From: Sinomicrobium oceani
Lineage (GTDB): Bacteria > Bacteroidota > Bacteroidia > Flavobacteriales > Flavobacteriaceae
Assembly (NCBI RefSeq): GCF_900119185.1
Contig: NZ_FPJE01000014.1
Coordinates: forward strand, 1 to 64,000
DNA length: 64,000 bases
Direction of reading: 5' to 3'
In this document: piece by piece, positions 28,344 to 38,113 of the stretch
Layout: each line of letters starts with the position of its first letter
Numbering within the stretch: position 1 is the stretch's first letter
Made by a program: the position numbers and the translations under genes
The notes under the pieces: generated by a model
The model's database searches: none
Seen by the model: the letters and a program-made list of their open reading frames with translations, nothing else
What the model was told of the DNA's origin: nothing

Positions 28344-29477
28344 ATGACAGGAGTACTCAAAAATGAACGTTTCCTGTCCCTGGATGTTTTCCGGGGACTC
28401 ACCATAGCCCTGATGATCCTGGTAAACACCCCGGGAACAGGAGCAAAGATGTATGCTTACCTGGTTCATGCCGATTGGTTTGGCTTTACCCTGGCCGACC
28501 TGATTTTTCCCTCTTTTCTGTTTGCTACGGGAAATGCGATGAGCTTTTCCATGAGAAAGTTCCGGGAAGCAGCAGCTGTAGATTTCTGGAAGAAAGTCGT
28601 TAAAAGGACACTCCTTATCTTTTTGCTCGGTTTTTTGATGTACTGGTACCCGTTCTTGAGGATTTCCGATGGTCATACGGAGTGGATACCGTTCGGGGAA
28701 ACCCGGGTTATGGGCGTACTGCAGCGTATAGCCCTGTGTTATTTTTTCGGGGCCGTACTCGTGCGGTATTGCTCGGTAAAGACCATCGTGTGGATATGTG
28801 TAACCCTGTTACTGGGATATTGGGGGCTATTATATGCATTCGGCGATCCGGGGCATCAGTTGGAAATGGCGAGAAATGCCGCTACAAAGTTCGACTTGTC
28901 CGTATTGGGTATGGGGCACATCTATAAAAAAGACGCTATACCTTTTGATCCGGAGGGCATTCTGAGTACCCTGCCCAGTATTGTCAATGTGCTCGGAGGA
29001 TATCTCGCAGGAGTTTTTATCCGTAAAAAGGGAAAAACTTTCGAAACCATAGCTATGCTGCTTATTGCAGGTTTCGGACTGTATTGCCTTGCCGAGTGGT
29101 GGGGTCTTGTTTTTCCGGTTTCCAAAAAATTGTGGACAAGCCCTTTCGCGCTTCTGACCGTAGGGCTTGATCTTTCTGTGCTCGCTGTACTGATTTTTGT
29201 AGTGGAACTTAAAAATATCCGTACCGGTACCCGGTTTTTCGATATCTTCGGAAAAAATCCGCTTGTGATCTACCTGTTTTCCGAGATATTTTTCATCACG
29301 TTGAGACTTATTCCGGTCAATGAACATCAGGATACCTTCGAATGGGTGAGTGAAAACGTTTTTCAGTTGCTGTTTCCGGGTTCTTTCGGGGCATTTATGA
29401 CGGCACTGGTCTATATGCTGCTATGCTGGAGCCTCGGGTGGTGGATGGATAAAAAGAATATTTATATTAAAATATAA
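28344..29477 (+). CDS. HGSNAT/NagX-type membrane N-acetyltransferase (DUF5009/DUF1624-like)
   Basis: The 377-residue protein has about ten membrane spans. The N-terminal signature LSLDVFRGLTIALMILVN is followed by VHADWFGFTLADLIFPSFLF. H42 in HADW matches, as I recall the alignment, the active histidine of human heparan-alpha-glucosaminide N-acetyltransferase (H269, in HASW). Human HGSNAT moves an acetyl group from cytosolic acetyl-CoA across the membrane onto a terminal glucosamine, making it a substrate for NAGLU. Here it follows the GH89 gene by 15 bp, so the same two-step logic is likely in the periplasm. NagX proteins of GlcNAc pathways are the bacterial relatives. Confidence 0.85.
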   Translation: MTGVLKNERFLSLDVFRGLTIALMILVNTPGTGAKMYAYLVHADWFGFTLADLIFPSFLFATGNAMSFSMRKFREAAAVDFWKKVVKRTLLIFLLGFLMYWYPFLRISDGHTEWIPFGETRVMGVLQRIALCYFFGAVLVRYCSVKTIVWICVTLLLGYWGLLYAFGDPGHQLEMARNAATKFDLSVLGMGHIYKKDAIPFDPEGILSTLPSIVNVLGGYLAGVFIRKKGKTFETIAMLLIAGFGLYCLAEWWGLVFPVSKKLWTSPFALLTVGLDLSVLAVLIFVVELKNIRTGTRFFDIFGKNPLVIYLFSEIFFITLRLIPVNEHQDTFEWVSENVFQLLFPGSFGAFMTALVYMLLCWSLGWWMDKKNIYIKI

Positions 29478-29520
29478 GGGCATCCCGGTGTCGCTTATCA
29501 AAATTAGTTGACCGTATATT

Positions 29521-30489
29521 ATGAAAAAAACAGTATTGATCATTGCAGGTATTATAGGAGTTCTTTTGCTTTGTACGACCTCCTGTACAGAACGGAAACT
29601 GAACATTACGGGACGTAACCCGGTTATCGAGGGATATTATGCCGATCCTTCGGTGATCAAACATAACGGTACTTTTTACCTATACGCTACCATAGATCCC
29701 TGGGGTGGGGATAGCCTGGCCCTTTTCAAATCTACGGATTTCGAGAACTGGGAAAAAGTAGCGCTAAACTGGCCTACCAAAGCACAGTGTAAAAGCGAAG
29801 ATTCCAATGACAGTATGGTATGGGCCCCTTCCGTGATAGAAGGAAAGGACGGCAAGTTTCACATGTTTGTTTCGGTAGGGAGTGAAGTATATGCGGGAAT
29901 AAGCGACCACCCCGAAGGACCGTGGAAGAATGTCAATGCCGATCAGTCACCGTTTGTACGGACCCAGAAAGAAGATAATATCCATACTATAGATGCCGAA
30001 GCATTTCTGGACAGTGACGGAAAAGCCTATTTGTATTGGGGTTCCGGGTTCGACTGGAAAAATGGGCACTGCCTGGTGGCCGAAATGAATACCTCTATGA
30101 CAAAACTGGTGTCCGAACCCCAGGATATTACTCCGGCAAATTATTTCGAGGCCCCCTATATGATAAAAAAAGACGGAGTGTATTACCTGATGTATTCCGA
30201 TGGTAAATGCACGGACAGCACATACCAGGTACGATATGCGACTTCAGATAATCCGTACGGGCCCTTTAAAGAAGGAAAGAACAGCCCGGTACTGCATACG
30301 ATTCCCGGTACGGATACCTATGGTCCGGGGCACCATTCTGTGCTGGAAGAAGGAGGTAAATATTATATCGTATATCACCGGATAGCCGATCCTTCCGCTA
30401 AAGAACTGCTTCGGGAAATTTGTGCGGATGAACTTTATTTTGGTAATGATAATGAAATACTGGAAGTACAACCCGCCAGGGGACAGTAA
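29521..30489 (+). CDS. GH43-family glycoside hydrolase, lipoprotein (PUL 1)
   Basis: The 322-residue protein has a lipoprotein signal (LLLCTTSCTER) and a single five-bladed GH43 domain. The inverting catalytic triad is visible: D42 in GYYADPSVI, D158 in HTIDAEAFLD and E210 in NYFEAPYM. GH43 members act on alpha-L-arabinofuranosides, beta-xylosides or beta-1,3-galactan. It closes the PUL 1 gene run. Its role would be to trim neutral side sugars before the GlcNAc and inositol parts are reached. Confidence 0.9.
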   Translation: MKKTVLIIAGIIGVLLLCTTSCTERKLNITGRNPVIEGYYADPSVIKHNGTFYLYATIDPWGGDSLALFKSTDFENWEKVALNWPTKAQCKSEDSNDSMVWAPSVIEGKDGKFHMFVSVGSEVYAGISDHPEGPWKNVNADQSPFVRTQKEDNIHTIDAEAFLDSDGKAYLYWGSGFDWKNGHCLVAEMNTSMTKLVSEPQDITPANYFEAPYMIKKDGVYYLMYSDGKCTDSTYQVRYATSDNPYGPFKEGKNSPVLHTIPGTDTYGPGHHSVLEEGGKYYIVYHRIADPSAKELLREICADELYFGNDNEILEVQPARGQ

Positions 30490-30558
30490 AAGCCAATGGC
30501 CAATGAGACCTAAGTACGGAAGTTATGTGCTTCCGGCTAAACATACAGCAGATAACAA

Positions 30559-30585
30559 CAGGCAGCTCTTTTAAAGAACTGCCTG
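30559..30585. terminator. Hairpin between convergent GH43 and HTCS genes
   Basis: CAGGCAG (30559-30565) pairs with CTGCCTG (30579-30585), with further T-A and C-G pairs inside. It lies between two converging genes and could end transcription from both sides, although a clear T-run is missing. Confidence 0.4.
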
Positions 30586-30621
30586 TCGTCATAGCTATAT
30601 ACGGTGTCCGACAGACGTGTA

Positions 30622-33600
30622 TCAGGATCGGGGAGGTTGCGACCGATAATCTACCGGGGTCATCCCGTATTTTTCCTTGAAAATTTTACGGAAGTATTTC
30701 ACACTGTTAAAACCTACTTCATAAGAAGCTTCATTGACGGAATAATTTTCATTGCGGATGAGGTCGGCTGCTTTTTTAAGCTTTACATCACGGATAAATT
30801 CGTTGATATTAAGTCCCGTCAGAGCCTTTAATTTTCTGTACAGCGAAGTTCTGCTCATACCGATTTCACTGATCAGGCTTACCGTATTCACTGCTTCTTT
30901 TTCCGATTGTTTTAAAATAAGTTCTTCCATCTTTAGCAGAAAATCCTTTTCCCGTCTTAATATTCCGGATTGATTTCCCGTTGCAGCCGGCACCTGGTCC
31001 TGTCCGGTTTGGTTCAGAAAAAAATTACGGAGTTTTATCCGGTTGGCCAACAGGTTCTTTATCCGTATTTTCAGGATAACGGGGTTAAAGGGTTTGGTCA
31101 TGTAGGCGTCCGCGCCTTCTTCGAACCCGGTGTTCATACTTTCGGTATTACTTTTGGCCGTAAGCAGGATCACCGGAATGTGACTTGTAGCTATATGATT
31201 TTTCAGGGTACTGCAAAGGTCTATACCGTCTTTGACAGGCATCATGATATCCGAGATGATCAGGTTGGGAATATATTGGAGTGCCTTGACAATTCCTTCG
31301 TCGCCGTCGAAAGCATGGATGAGATCGAACTCAGATTTGAGCAGGCCGTCCAGGAATTTAAGGATCTCCGGATTATCATCGATCAGCAGGATCAGATCGC
31401 GGTCTTTGGACGAACGTATGATCTTTTCCCCTTTTGCGGGAGTCTCCGTATGCTCCGCGTAAACCTCTCCCATGGAGGGCTTTTGTGGGAGGGTATCCGC
31501 ACGGAGTTCGGAATAATTTTCGAAATGCACGTCCGTTGGCAGGGAAAGTGTAAAACGGGTCATGCCGTCCTTTTTACTGTTTACGGAAATATGGCCGTGA
31601 TGGAGTTCGGCAAACCTTTTGGAAAGTGCGAGTCCTATACCAGACCCGCTTTTACTGACACTGTTTCCGGCCCTGTAATACCAACTGAAGATATGATCGA
31701 TTTCCTCCTCATTGATTCCGGATCCCGTATTGCTCACCTGTATGCAGAGCATATGGTTGTCGCGAAACATAGCAATGTTTACAATACCTTTACGTACGGC
31801 GTGTTTCAATGCATTAGACAAAAGGTTGTTGAAGATCACTTCGATCTTCTCTATATCACATCGGAGGAGTTCGTTTTTGTCGCTTACGGAAATGTACAGT
31901 CTGATGTTTTTATCTTTGGCCAGCAGCCGATAATTTTCGGTCCATTGAGCAATTTTTTCTCCCATGTCGTATTGACCTATGGTAAGCTGGCTCAATCCCT
32001 CTTCGGTCTTGCGAAATTCGAGAAGCCGGTTGATGGAATGATGGAGGGTTTGTGCATTTCGTTTTATAAAATGCAGATGGTCCAGCAGTTCTTTTTGTTT
32101 TACTTTTTCGATCAGTTGTTCTACCGGAGCCATGATCAGGGTGAGGGGTGTCTTTAGTTCGTGCGAAAAACCGGTGAAAAAGCGGAGCCTTTCCTCGTTG
32201 AGATCATTCTCCAGTTGCCGTTGTCTTTTTTCCAGTACAAGTGAGCTTTTCAGTTTCAGCCGTTCGGTATAATACCGTATGGATATCCATATCAGTAAAC
32301 CGGCTATTACTATATATAAAAGATATGCAGGCCAGGTTTTCCAGAACGGGGGGACTATGGTGATATACAGTTTTTTGGCTTTCCTGCTCGTATACGGATG
32401 GTTAACCCTCACCTGTAATTCGTAATCGCCGGGGGCGACATCCGTAAAGTTGGCCGTGCCGAGTTCGCGGGTGTTAATCCAGAAATTGTTATAGTTTTTG
32501 AGTTTATACGAATAAGTAATGTTACTCGATACCGGGTATTTCAATGCCACGAAGTCTACAGAAAATGTATTTTGGTCGTAGTTTAGGGTAAGGTGATCCT
32601 GAAAAGTAAGAGACTGCCGGAGAATGGACTTTTTTTGATCTGTTACATTAACTTTTTTATTCAGTATCCGTAATTCCTCAAAAAACAACGGGTACTCCTG
32701 TTCCAACCCGGGAAATACTGAGGGGTTAAAATAATTAATACCGTTATTCCCGCCTACATAGATCGTACCTCCCGGAGAGCGTGTGATAGCTCCGACATTG
32801 AATCCGCCTTCATCGATATTGTCCAGCGCGGAGATATTCAACACTTCGTTGGTACGCAGATCATACCTGTTTATACCGTTGAATGTCGATAACCAGATAT
32901 AATGGTTGTTTTCTCGGATTATAGCAGTTACCGAATTGTTACTCAATCCATCGGCTTCGGTGATATTTAGCAGCGATTTTGTTTTGGTATTAAGTCTCAC
33001 CAGACCACCATATCGCGAACCCGCCAGTATTTCTTCCTCATTAAGGACGAGAATACAGAAAAAGATATTGCTGGGCAGGTTATCGACGTTTCCCGAATAG
33101 AAATATTCGGAAGTATCCGTATTGGGATCGTGAGCTATAATTCCCGAACCGAAGGTTGCCAGCCAAAGTCTTCCGGTATGATCTTCGGTTATATTGCGGA
33201 TATCAATTCTGCGGAGGGATTCGATGTAACGGAAGTCGCGAAGCCTTTCGTCATACCGGAAAAGACCGCCCTGGTTGGTACCGGCCCAGATGGTATGATC
33301 ACTGCTTTCGAAAAGAACCCGGACATCGCTGCCGTTTTCCGGTTTGCCCTGTAAAAAGTGTGTAAATCCATTACGTCCCGGGAGCATCAGATTGATTCCG
33401 CCCCTGTACGTTCCTGCCCAAACCCGTTTTTTGCTGTCCTGCAATACGGAAATGACATAATTGTTGCTGAGACTGGAAGCATGATCGTCCTGGTGCTTGT
33501 AATGGATATATTTCCGGGTCACCGGATCGAAGAGATCGAGGCCCCCTCCATCCGTACCTATCCATATATTTTCGGTGTCCGTACCGGCCAGTGCACCGAT

Positions 33601-34728
33601 GCGATTGTGACTGACGCTCTCGGGGAGTGTTTCGTTTTGTCGGATAATATGTACAGGCTCCCCTTTCGGGTCCACATAATTTAACCCTGTAGGTGTACCG
33701 ATCCACATTTTATAACTCCTGTCCATGAAGATGGAAGAAACCGTCCTGTTGTAGACACTGGTACCGTCGTTTTCGGGAAGGAACCAGGTGTTTTGTATCG
33801 GATGCTCCGGGGCTTTCAATACTTCCATATCCAGAATGTTCAATCCTCCGTTACGGGTGCCGATCCACATACGTTTATTGTTATCTTCCCTGAAGCACAG
33901 TACATCCTCATCGCTGAGCCCTTTTGTACTCAGGTTTGCTTTGCGCAGCACTATAGAATCTCCCGCAGCCGTAATGATGCCGATGCCATGCCGGGTACCG
34001 ATCCATACATTATGGTCACTGTCTGTAAACAGGCTGTTTATGGCCGATGAGGGTAAAAAGCTGTTCTCCTTGTTCAGGGTGTTTGTAACTACCTTGTTCC
34101 GGAAGTCGATTTTATTGAGCCCGTAACCGAAGGTCCCCAACCATAAGACAGAATCTCCCTGCATACTGATCGAGGATATTTCATTAGAAGAAATATCACG
34201 GTTAATGAGGCTGCTTTTCTGGGCAAAATGCCCTGTGGCGTCCAGAAACTGTATCCCCCCGCGATAGGTTGTTGTAATTACCTGTTTTTTGTCGGTGAGA
34301 TAAAGCCCGCTGATACTGTTGTCCAGAAGACCATCCGAATAATCGATAAGGGCCATCTTGTCATGTCGGAGATTATAAATGTTTAATCCGCCGTCCGTGC
34401 CTATGAGAAGCTCGTTTCCGTCCCGAAGCAGCAAAGACTGCACGAAGTTATTGGCAAGCCCTTCACCTTTTTTTTTTAGGTTTTTCTTAATGACTTTGAA
34501 ATTAGTGCCGTCAAAACGGTTCATGCCATCTTCCGTACCGATCCAGAGATACCCGAGAGAATCCTGGGCAATAGCATTGATTACATTGTTAGATAATCCG
34601 GAGCTGACATTGATCAGGTGAAAATGCAGATCCTTATCAATAGTACCGCCTTGCCGGACGTCTTGGCCGGCGATGGAAAAACTTATCAGTGTAAAAAATA
34701 CAATTATTTTGTTTTCAAGTATCCGCAT
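30622..34728 (-). CDS. Hybrid two-component system regulator (HTCS) of PUL 2
   Basis: The 1368-residue protein combines sensor and regulator. After a signal peptide come about fourteen Reg_prop beta-propeller repeats (periodic LWIGTEDGMNRFD-like motifs, residues 30-700), a Y_Y_Y domain (about 700-785), one membrane span (about 795-815), a histidine kinase (H856 in SHELKTPL, then an ATPase domain ending near GSGIGLALSK), a receiver domain (D1160 in ISDIMMPV) and an AraC-type DNA-binding domain (about 1265-1368). The periplasmic part binds an oligosaccharide and the AraC part activates the PUL. It is divergent from the susC gene at 34945, its likely target. Confidence 0.95.
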   Translation of the reverse strand: MRILENKIIVFFTLISFSIAGQDVRQGGTIDKDLHFHLINVSSGLSNNVINAIAQDSLGYLWIGTEDGMNRFDGTNFKVIKKNLKKKGEGLANNFVQSLLLRDGNELLIGTDGGLNIYNLRHDKMALIDYSDGLLDNSISGLYLTDKKQVITTTYRGGIQFLDATGHFAQKSSLINRDISSNEISSISMQGDSVLWLGTFGYGLNKIDFRNKVVTNTLNKENSFLPSSAINSLFTDSDHNVWIGTRHGIGIITAAGDSIVLRKANLSTKGLSDEDVLCFREDNNKRMWIGTRNGGLNILDMEVLKAPEHPIQNTWFLPENDGTSVYNRTVSSIFMDRSYKMWIGTPTGLNYVDPKGEPVHIIRQNETLPESVSHNRIGALAGTDTENIWIGTDGGGLDLFDPVTRKYIHYKHQDDHASSLSNNYVISVLQDSKKRVWAGTYRGGINLMLPGRNGFTHFLQGKPENGSDVRVLFESSDHTIWAGTNQGGLFRYDERLRDFRYIESLRRIDIRNITEDHTGRLWLATFGSGIIAHDPNTDTSEYFYSGNVDNLPSNIFFCILVLNEEEILAGSRYGGLVRLNTKTKSLLNITEADGLSNNSVTAIIRENNHYIWLSTFNGINRYDLRTNEVLNISALDNIDEGGFNVGAITRSPGGTIYVGGNNGINYFNPSVFPGLEQEYPLFFEELRILNKKVNVTDQKKSILRQSLTFQDHLTLNYDQNTFSVDFVALKYPVSSNITYSYKLKNYNNFWINTRELGTANFTDVAPGDYELQVRVNHPYTSRKAKKLYITIVPPFWKTWPAYLLYIVIAGLLIWISIRYYTERLKLKSSLVLEKRQRQLENDLNEERLRFFTGFSHELKTPLTLIMAPVEQLIEKVKQKELLDHLHFIKRNAQTLHHSINRLLEFRKTEEGLSQLTIGQYDMGEKIAQWTENYRLLAKDKNIRLYISVSDKNELLRCDIEKIEVIFNNLLSNALKHAVRKGIVNIAMFRDNHMLCIQVSNTGSGINEEEIDHIFSWYYRAGNSVSKSGSGIGLALSKRFAELHHGHISVNSKKDGMTRFTLSLPTDVHFENYSELRADTLPQKPSMGEVYAEHTETPAKGEKIIRSSKDRDLILLIDDNPEILKFLDGLLKSEFDLIHAFDGDEGIVKALQYIPNLIISDIMMPVKDGIDLCSTLKNHIATSHIPVILLTAKSNTESMNTGFEEGADAYMTKPFNPVILKIRIKNLLANRIKLRNFFLNQTGQDQVPAATGNQSGILRREKDFLLKMEELILKQSEKEAVNTVSLISEIGMSRTSLYRKLKALTGLNINEFIRDVKLKKAADLIRNENYSVNEASYEVGFNSVKYFRKIFKEKYGMTPVDYRSQPPRS

Positions 34729-34944
34729 ATAAGATGTTCAAATTTAATGAAATCTTTAAAAAACACTAAATAAATGTCTTTTTTGTCAATACTGAACAAT
34801 CTGTGCCCCATATTTTGACAAATAGTACCCGCTTCTATTAACACAATATTTAGAACATTGTAATACTGTTATGAAGAAACAACCTGTTTTTCTTCGGAAA
34901 CGGATCAATCAATTTCAAAATTAATTAACCAAAACTACTAAAGT

Positions 34945-37900
34945 ATGTATCAAAGATTACTAAGATCGGGAAGATTAAAATGGTTTTATGCTCTTTTTTT
35001 TCTGATGATCTGTGCTGTTGCTTTTGCTCAGGAAACTGAAATAAAGGGCCGGGTCATCGATAGCGAAGGAATGCCGCTTCCCGGAGCGTCTGTTGTAGAA
35101 AAAGGAACTGTCAATGGTACGATGACCAATATAGATGGAGAATTCGTGCTCAAGGTAACGGATCCGGATACTGCGGTTCTCGTACTTTCATTTGTAGGAT
35201 TTAAAAAACAGGAGATTGCTTTGGACGGTAGTCTCGCTGCGGAAGTAACGATGCAGGAAGATCTGGAGTCTCTGGACGAAGTGGTCGTAGTAGGCTACGG
35301 AACACAGAAAATGGGAGAAGTTACCGGGGCGGTAAGTACTATCAAATCGGATAACCTGGTAAGATCATCCTCTACAACCACTGCAGGAGCGCTTGCCGGA
35401 AAAGTAGCCGGGATATCGGTGAGGGCAAAAGATGCCAGACCGGGCCGTGGAGCAGCGATTGAGATCCGAAATATGGGAAATCCTCTTTTTGTTATAGATG
35501 GGATTCCCTATGGTGGCCAAACAGGTAACGATTGGGTGCAATCTTCGAATGTATCCGGTAATGATATTTTTAATTCCCTGAACCTGGAGGATATCGAAAG
35601 TATTACCATCCTTAAGGATGCCTCGGCGGCCATTTACGGAATACGCGCATCGAGCGGGGTAGTCCTGGTCACCACTAAAAAAGGGAGGAAGAATGAAGAT
35701 GTCCGTATCAATATCAATGGTTACTACGGGTGGCAGAATCTTACCCGTTTTCCCAAGCTGGCCAATGCGGCGCAATACACGAGAGGCAGGGTAGAGGCCG
35801 CGCAGAATGCCGGACAGGACCCTTATAGTGTCTATACTCCGGAAGAACTGGCCAAATGGCAGGCGGGAACCGAACCCGGATACCAGGGCTATGACTATTA
35901 CGATCTGGTGATGCGTAAGAACGTTCCTCAGTATCACATTAACGCCAACGTCACCGGCGGATCGGAAAAAACGAATTACTATATCTCCGTGGCCAATACA
36001 CAACAGGAAGCTCTGATGAAGGACTTTTCATATGACAGGACCAATATACAGGTGAATCTCGAATCCAATATCACGGAGAGATTCAGTGTAGGAACCCAGA
36101 TCAGCGGAAGGGAGGAGAAAACCAAAGATGTCGGGCTGCCCGGAGGTGACGGATATTTTGCATCGATCCTCGGGATGCTCAGTAATATCCCTACCGTAGG
36201 CCCTTATGCCAACGATAACCCGGAGTATATAAACCATACGCGCGATTATTCCAGGAACCCCGCCTTGTTTCACAGGGATGTGGCAGGATATAAAGATAAC
36301 CTGGGAAGAAACCTGAATATCAACATGTTCGCCAGTTATGATTTTGATTTCGGACTCAAAGCCAAAGGGACCGTTTCTTATAATTATACCAACAATAAAT
36401 TCGATGGTTTCCAGTATACCTATGACGTATATACCTATAACGAAGCTGAAGATACCTATAATCGCACCGGAGGATCAGACAGCGGATGGCGATACCAGAC
36501 CGAAAGGGAAGTAGTGTCCAGGTTTGCACAGTTTCAACTGGATTATTCCAGAACTTTCGGGGATCATTCACTCGCTGTAACAGCCGCATATGAGCGGTCG
36601 GATTACGAACGCGATTACCTGCAGCTGGGTACCAATCCTTCCAATAATTATTTGCCATTGCTCGAGTTTGATAAGCTCAATTCATTTTCGGATGGTTGGG
36701 ATTACGAAGCCCGGGCCGGATACATAGGGAGAATAAATTATAATTACAAAAGTAAATATCTACTGGAATTACTGGGGCGTTATGACGGGTCTTATCTCTA
36801 CCCTCCGGGACACCGGTGGGGCTTTTTTCCGGGAGTTTCCGTAGGATGGCGAATTTCGGAGGAATCGTTTTTCGAACCTTTAAAGAACGTTGTCAGCGAT
36901 TTGAAATTACGGGCTTCTATGGGACAGACCGGTAAAGAAGAGGGTGTCGGAATGTTCGGATATTTGAGCGGATATACATGGAACGATGGTAATGCCGTAC
37001 TGAATGGAAACTTTACGGCCGGATTAAGGCCGCGGGGATTACCGGTAACCAATTTATCCTGGGTAAAGAATACGACGTCCAATATCGGTATGGACCTGGC
37101 CATGTTCGACAGTAAACTGAAACTGACCACAGATATTTTCAGGATCAAGCGGACAGGAGTACCTGCGGCCCGTTATGATGTACTTCTGCCGAGTGAAGTG
37201 GGATATTCTCTTCCTAATGAGAACCTTAACGAAAACGGGTATTACGGTGCAGAAGGAATGATCAGCTATCAGAGTTCCATAGGGGAGCTCAACTATAACG
37301 TCAGCGGAAACTTTACGTATTCCCGTTACAAAAGCCTGAGCAGTTATAAACCCCGTTTTGGGAACTCCCTGGATGAATACCGCAATTCGGCGGAAGACCG
37401 CTGGGGAGGTGTCTGGTGGGGATACCAGGTCGTAGGACGGTTCCAGAACGAAGAAGAGATCAGGAATTACCCGGTGGATATGGACGGGCAGAACAACAGG
37501 ACCCTGCTTCCCGGAGACTTCATATACAAGGATGTAAACGGAGATGGTGTTATCAACGGCATGGACGAACGGCCTATAGGATATCCTACAGGATGGGCTC
37601 CTATGGTATCGTTCGGAGGAAATATAGGATTGAACTGGAAAGGTATAGACCTGAATATAGACCTTGCAGGAGGCGCCATGCAATCCTGGTTTCAGGATTA
37701 CGAATTGCGGAATGCTTTTCATGGCGGGGGTAATTCGCCGGCCTATCTGCTGGAGGACCGCTGGCATCGTGCCGATCCGTACGACCCGGACAGCGAGTGG
37801 ATACCCGGACGCTATCCTGCGATCCGCGAGGGAAATTCCGGCCCAAATGCGAGAAACAGCGACTTTTGGCTGACCAATGTACGCTTCCTCAGGGTGCGAA

Positions 37901-38103
37901 ACCTCGAACTGGGATATACATTACCAAGTGTAATTACCGAAAAAATAAATGTGCAAAAGGCACGGATCTATATCAACGGGTCTAACCTGATCTCTTTTGA
38001 CAACGTAAAGAAATTCGGGATCGATCCGGAAATCGAAGCGAGAGCTGCCGTGGTTTATCCGCAGCAAAAGACCGTGTTGGTCGGTTTTAACTTTTCATTC
38101 TAA
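34945..38103 (+). CDS. SusC/RagA-type TonB-dependent transporter (PUL 2)
   Basis: The 1052-residue protein has a signal peptide ending at VAFAQ, a carboxypeptidase-like domain (KGRVIDSEGMPLPGASVVEK), the SLDEVVVVGYGTQK stretch, a plug domain with ITILKDASAAIYGIRASSG, and a long barrel ending in GFNFSF. It forms the energised import channel for PUL 2 together with the susD product encoded 10 bp downstream. The 216-bp region before it, shared with the divergent HTCS gene, is AT-rich and should hold the regulator site. Confidence 0.95.
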   Translation: MYQRLLRSGRLKWFYALFFLMICAVAFAQETEIKGRVIDSEGMPLPGASVVEKGTVNGTMTNIDGEFVLKVTDPDTAVLVLSFVGFKKQEIALDGSLAAEVTMQEDLESLDEVVVVGYGTQKMGEVTGAVSTIKSDNLVRSSSTTTAGALAGKVAGISVRAKDARPGRGAAIEIRNMGNPLFVIDGIPYGGQTGNDWVQSSNVSGNDIFNSLNLEDIESITILKDASAAIYGIRASSGVVLVTTKKGRKNEDVRININGYYGWQNLTRFPKLANAAQYTRGRVEAAQNAGQDPYSVYTPEELAKWQAGTEPGYQGYDYYDLVMRKNVPQYHINANVTGGSEKTNYYISVANTQQEALMKDFSYDRTNIQVNLESNITERFSVGTQISGREEKTKDVGLPGGDGYFASILGMLSNIPTVGPYANDNPEYINHTRDYSRNPALFHRDVAGYKDNLGRNLNINMFASYDFDFGLKAKGTVSYNYTNNKFDGFQYTYDVYTYNEAEDTYNRTGGSDSGWRYQTEREVVSRFAQFQLDYSRTFGDHSLAVTAAYERSDYERDYLQLGTNPSNNYLPLLEFDKLNSFSDGWDYEARAGYIGRINYNYKSKYLLELLGRYDGSYLYPPGHRWGFFPGVSVGWRISEESFFEPLKNVVSDLKLRASMGQTGKEEGVGMFGYLSGYTWNDGNAVLNGNFTAGLRPRGLPVTNLSWVKNTTSNIGMDLAMFDSKLKLTTDIFRIKRTGVPAARYDVLLPSEVGYSLPNENLNENGYYGAEGMISYQSSIGELNYNVSGNFTYSRYKSLSSYKPRFGNSLDEYRNSAEDRWGGVWWGYQVVGRFQNEEEIRNYPVDMDGQNNRTLLPGDFIYKDVNGDGVINGMDERPIGYPTGWAPMVSFGGNIGLNWKGIDLNIDLAGGAMQSWFQDYELRNAFHGGGNSPAYLLEDRWHRADPYDPDSEWIPGRYPAIREGNSGPNARNSDFWLTNVRFLRVRNLELGYTLPSVITEKINVQKARIYINGSNLISFDNVKKFGIDPEIEARAAVVYPQQKTVLVGFNFSF

Positions 38104-38113
38104 AACAGAAACG

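Noticed and set aside
30970-32157. 395-codon plus-strand open frame inside the HTCS gene
   Set aside because: It runs opposite the kinase and receiver domains, which are clearly conserved on the minus strand.
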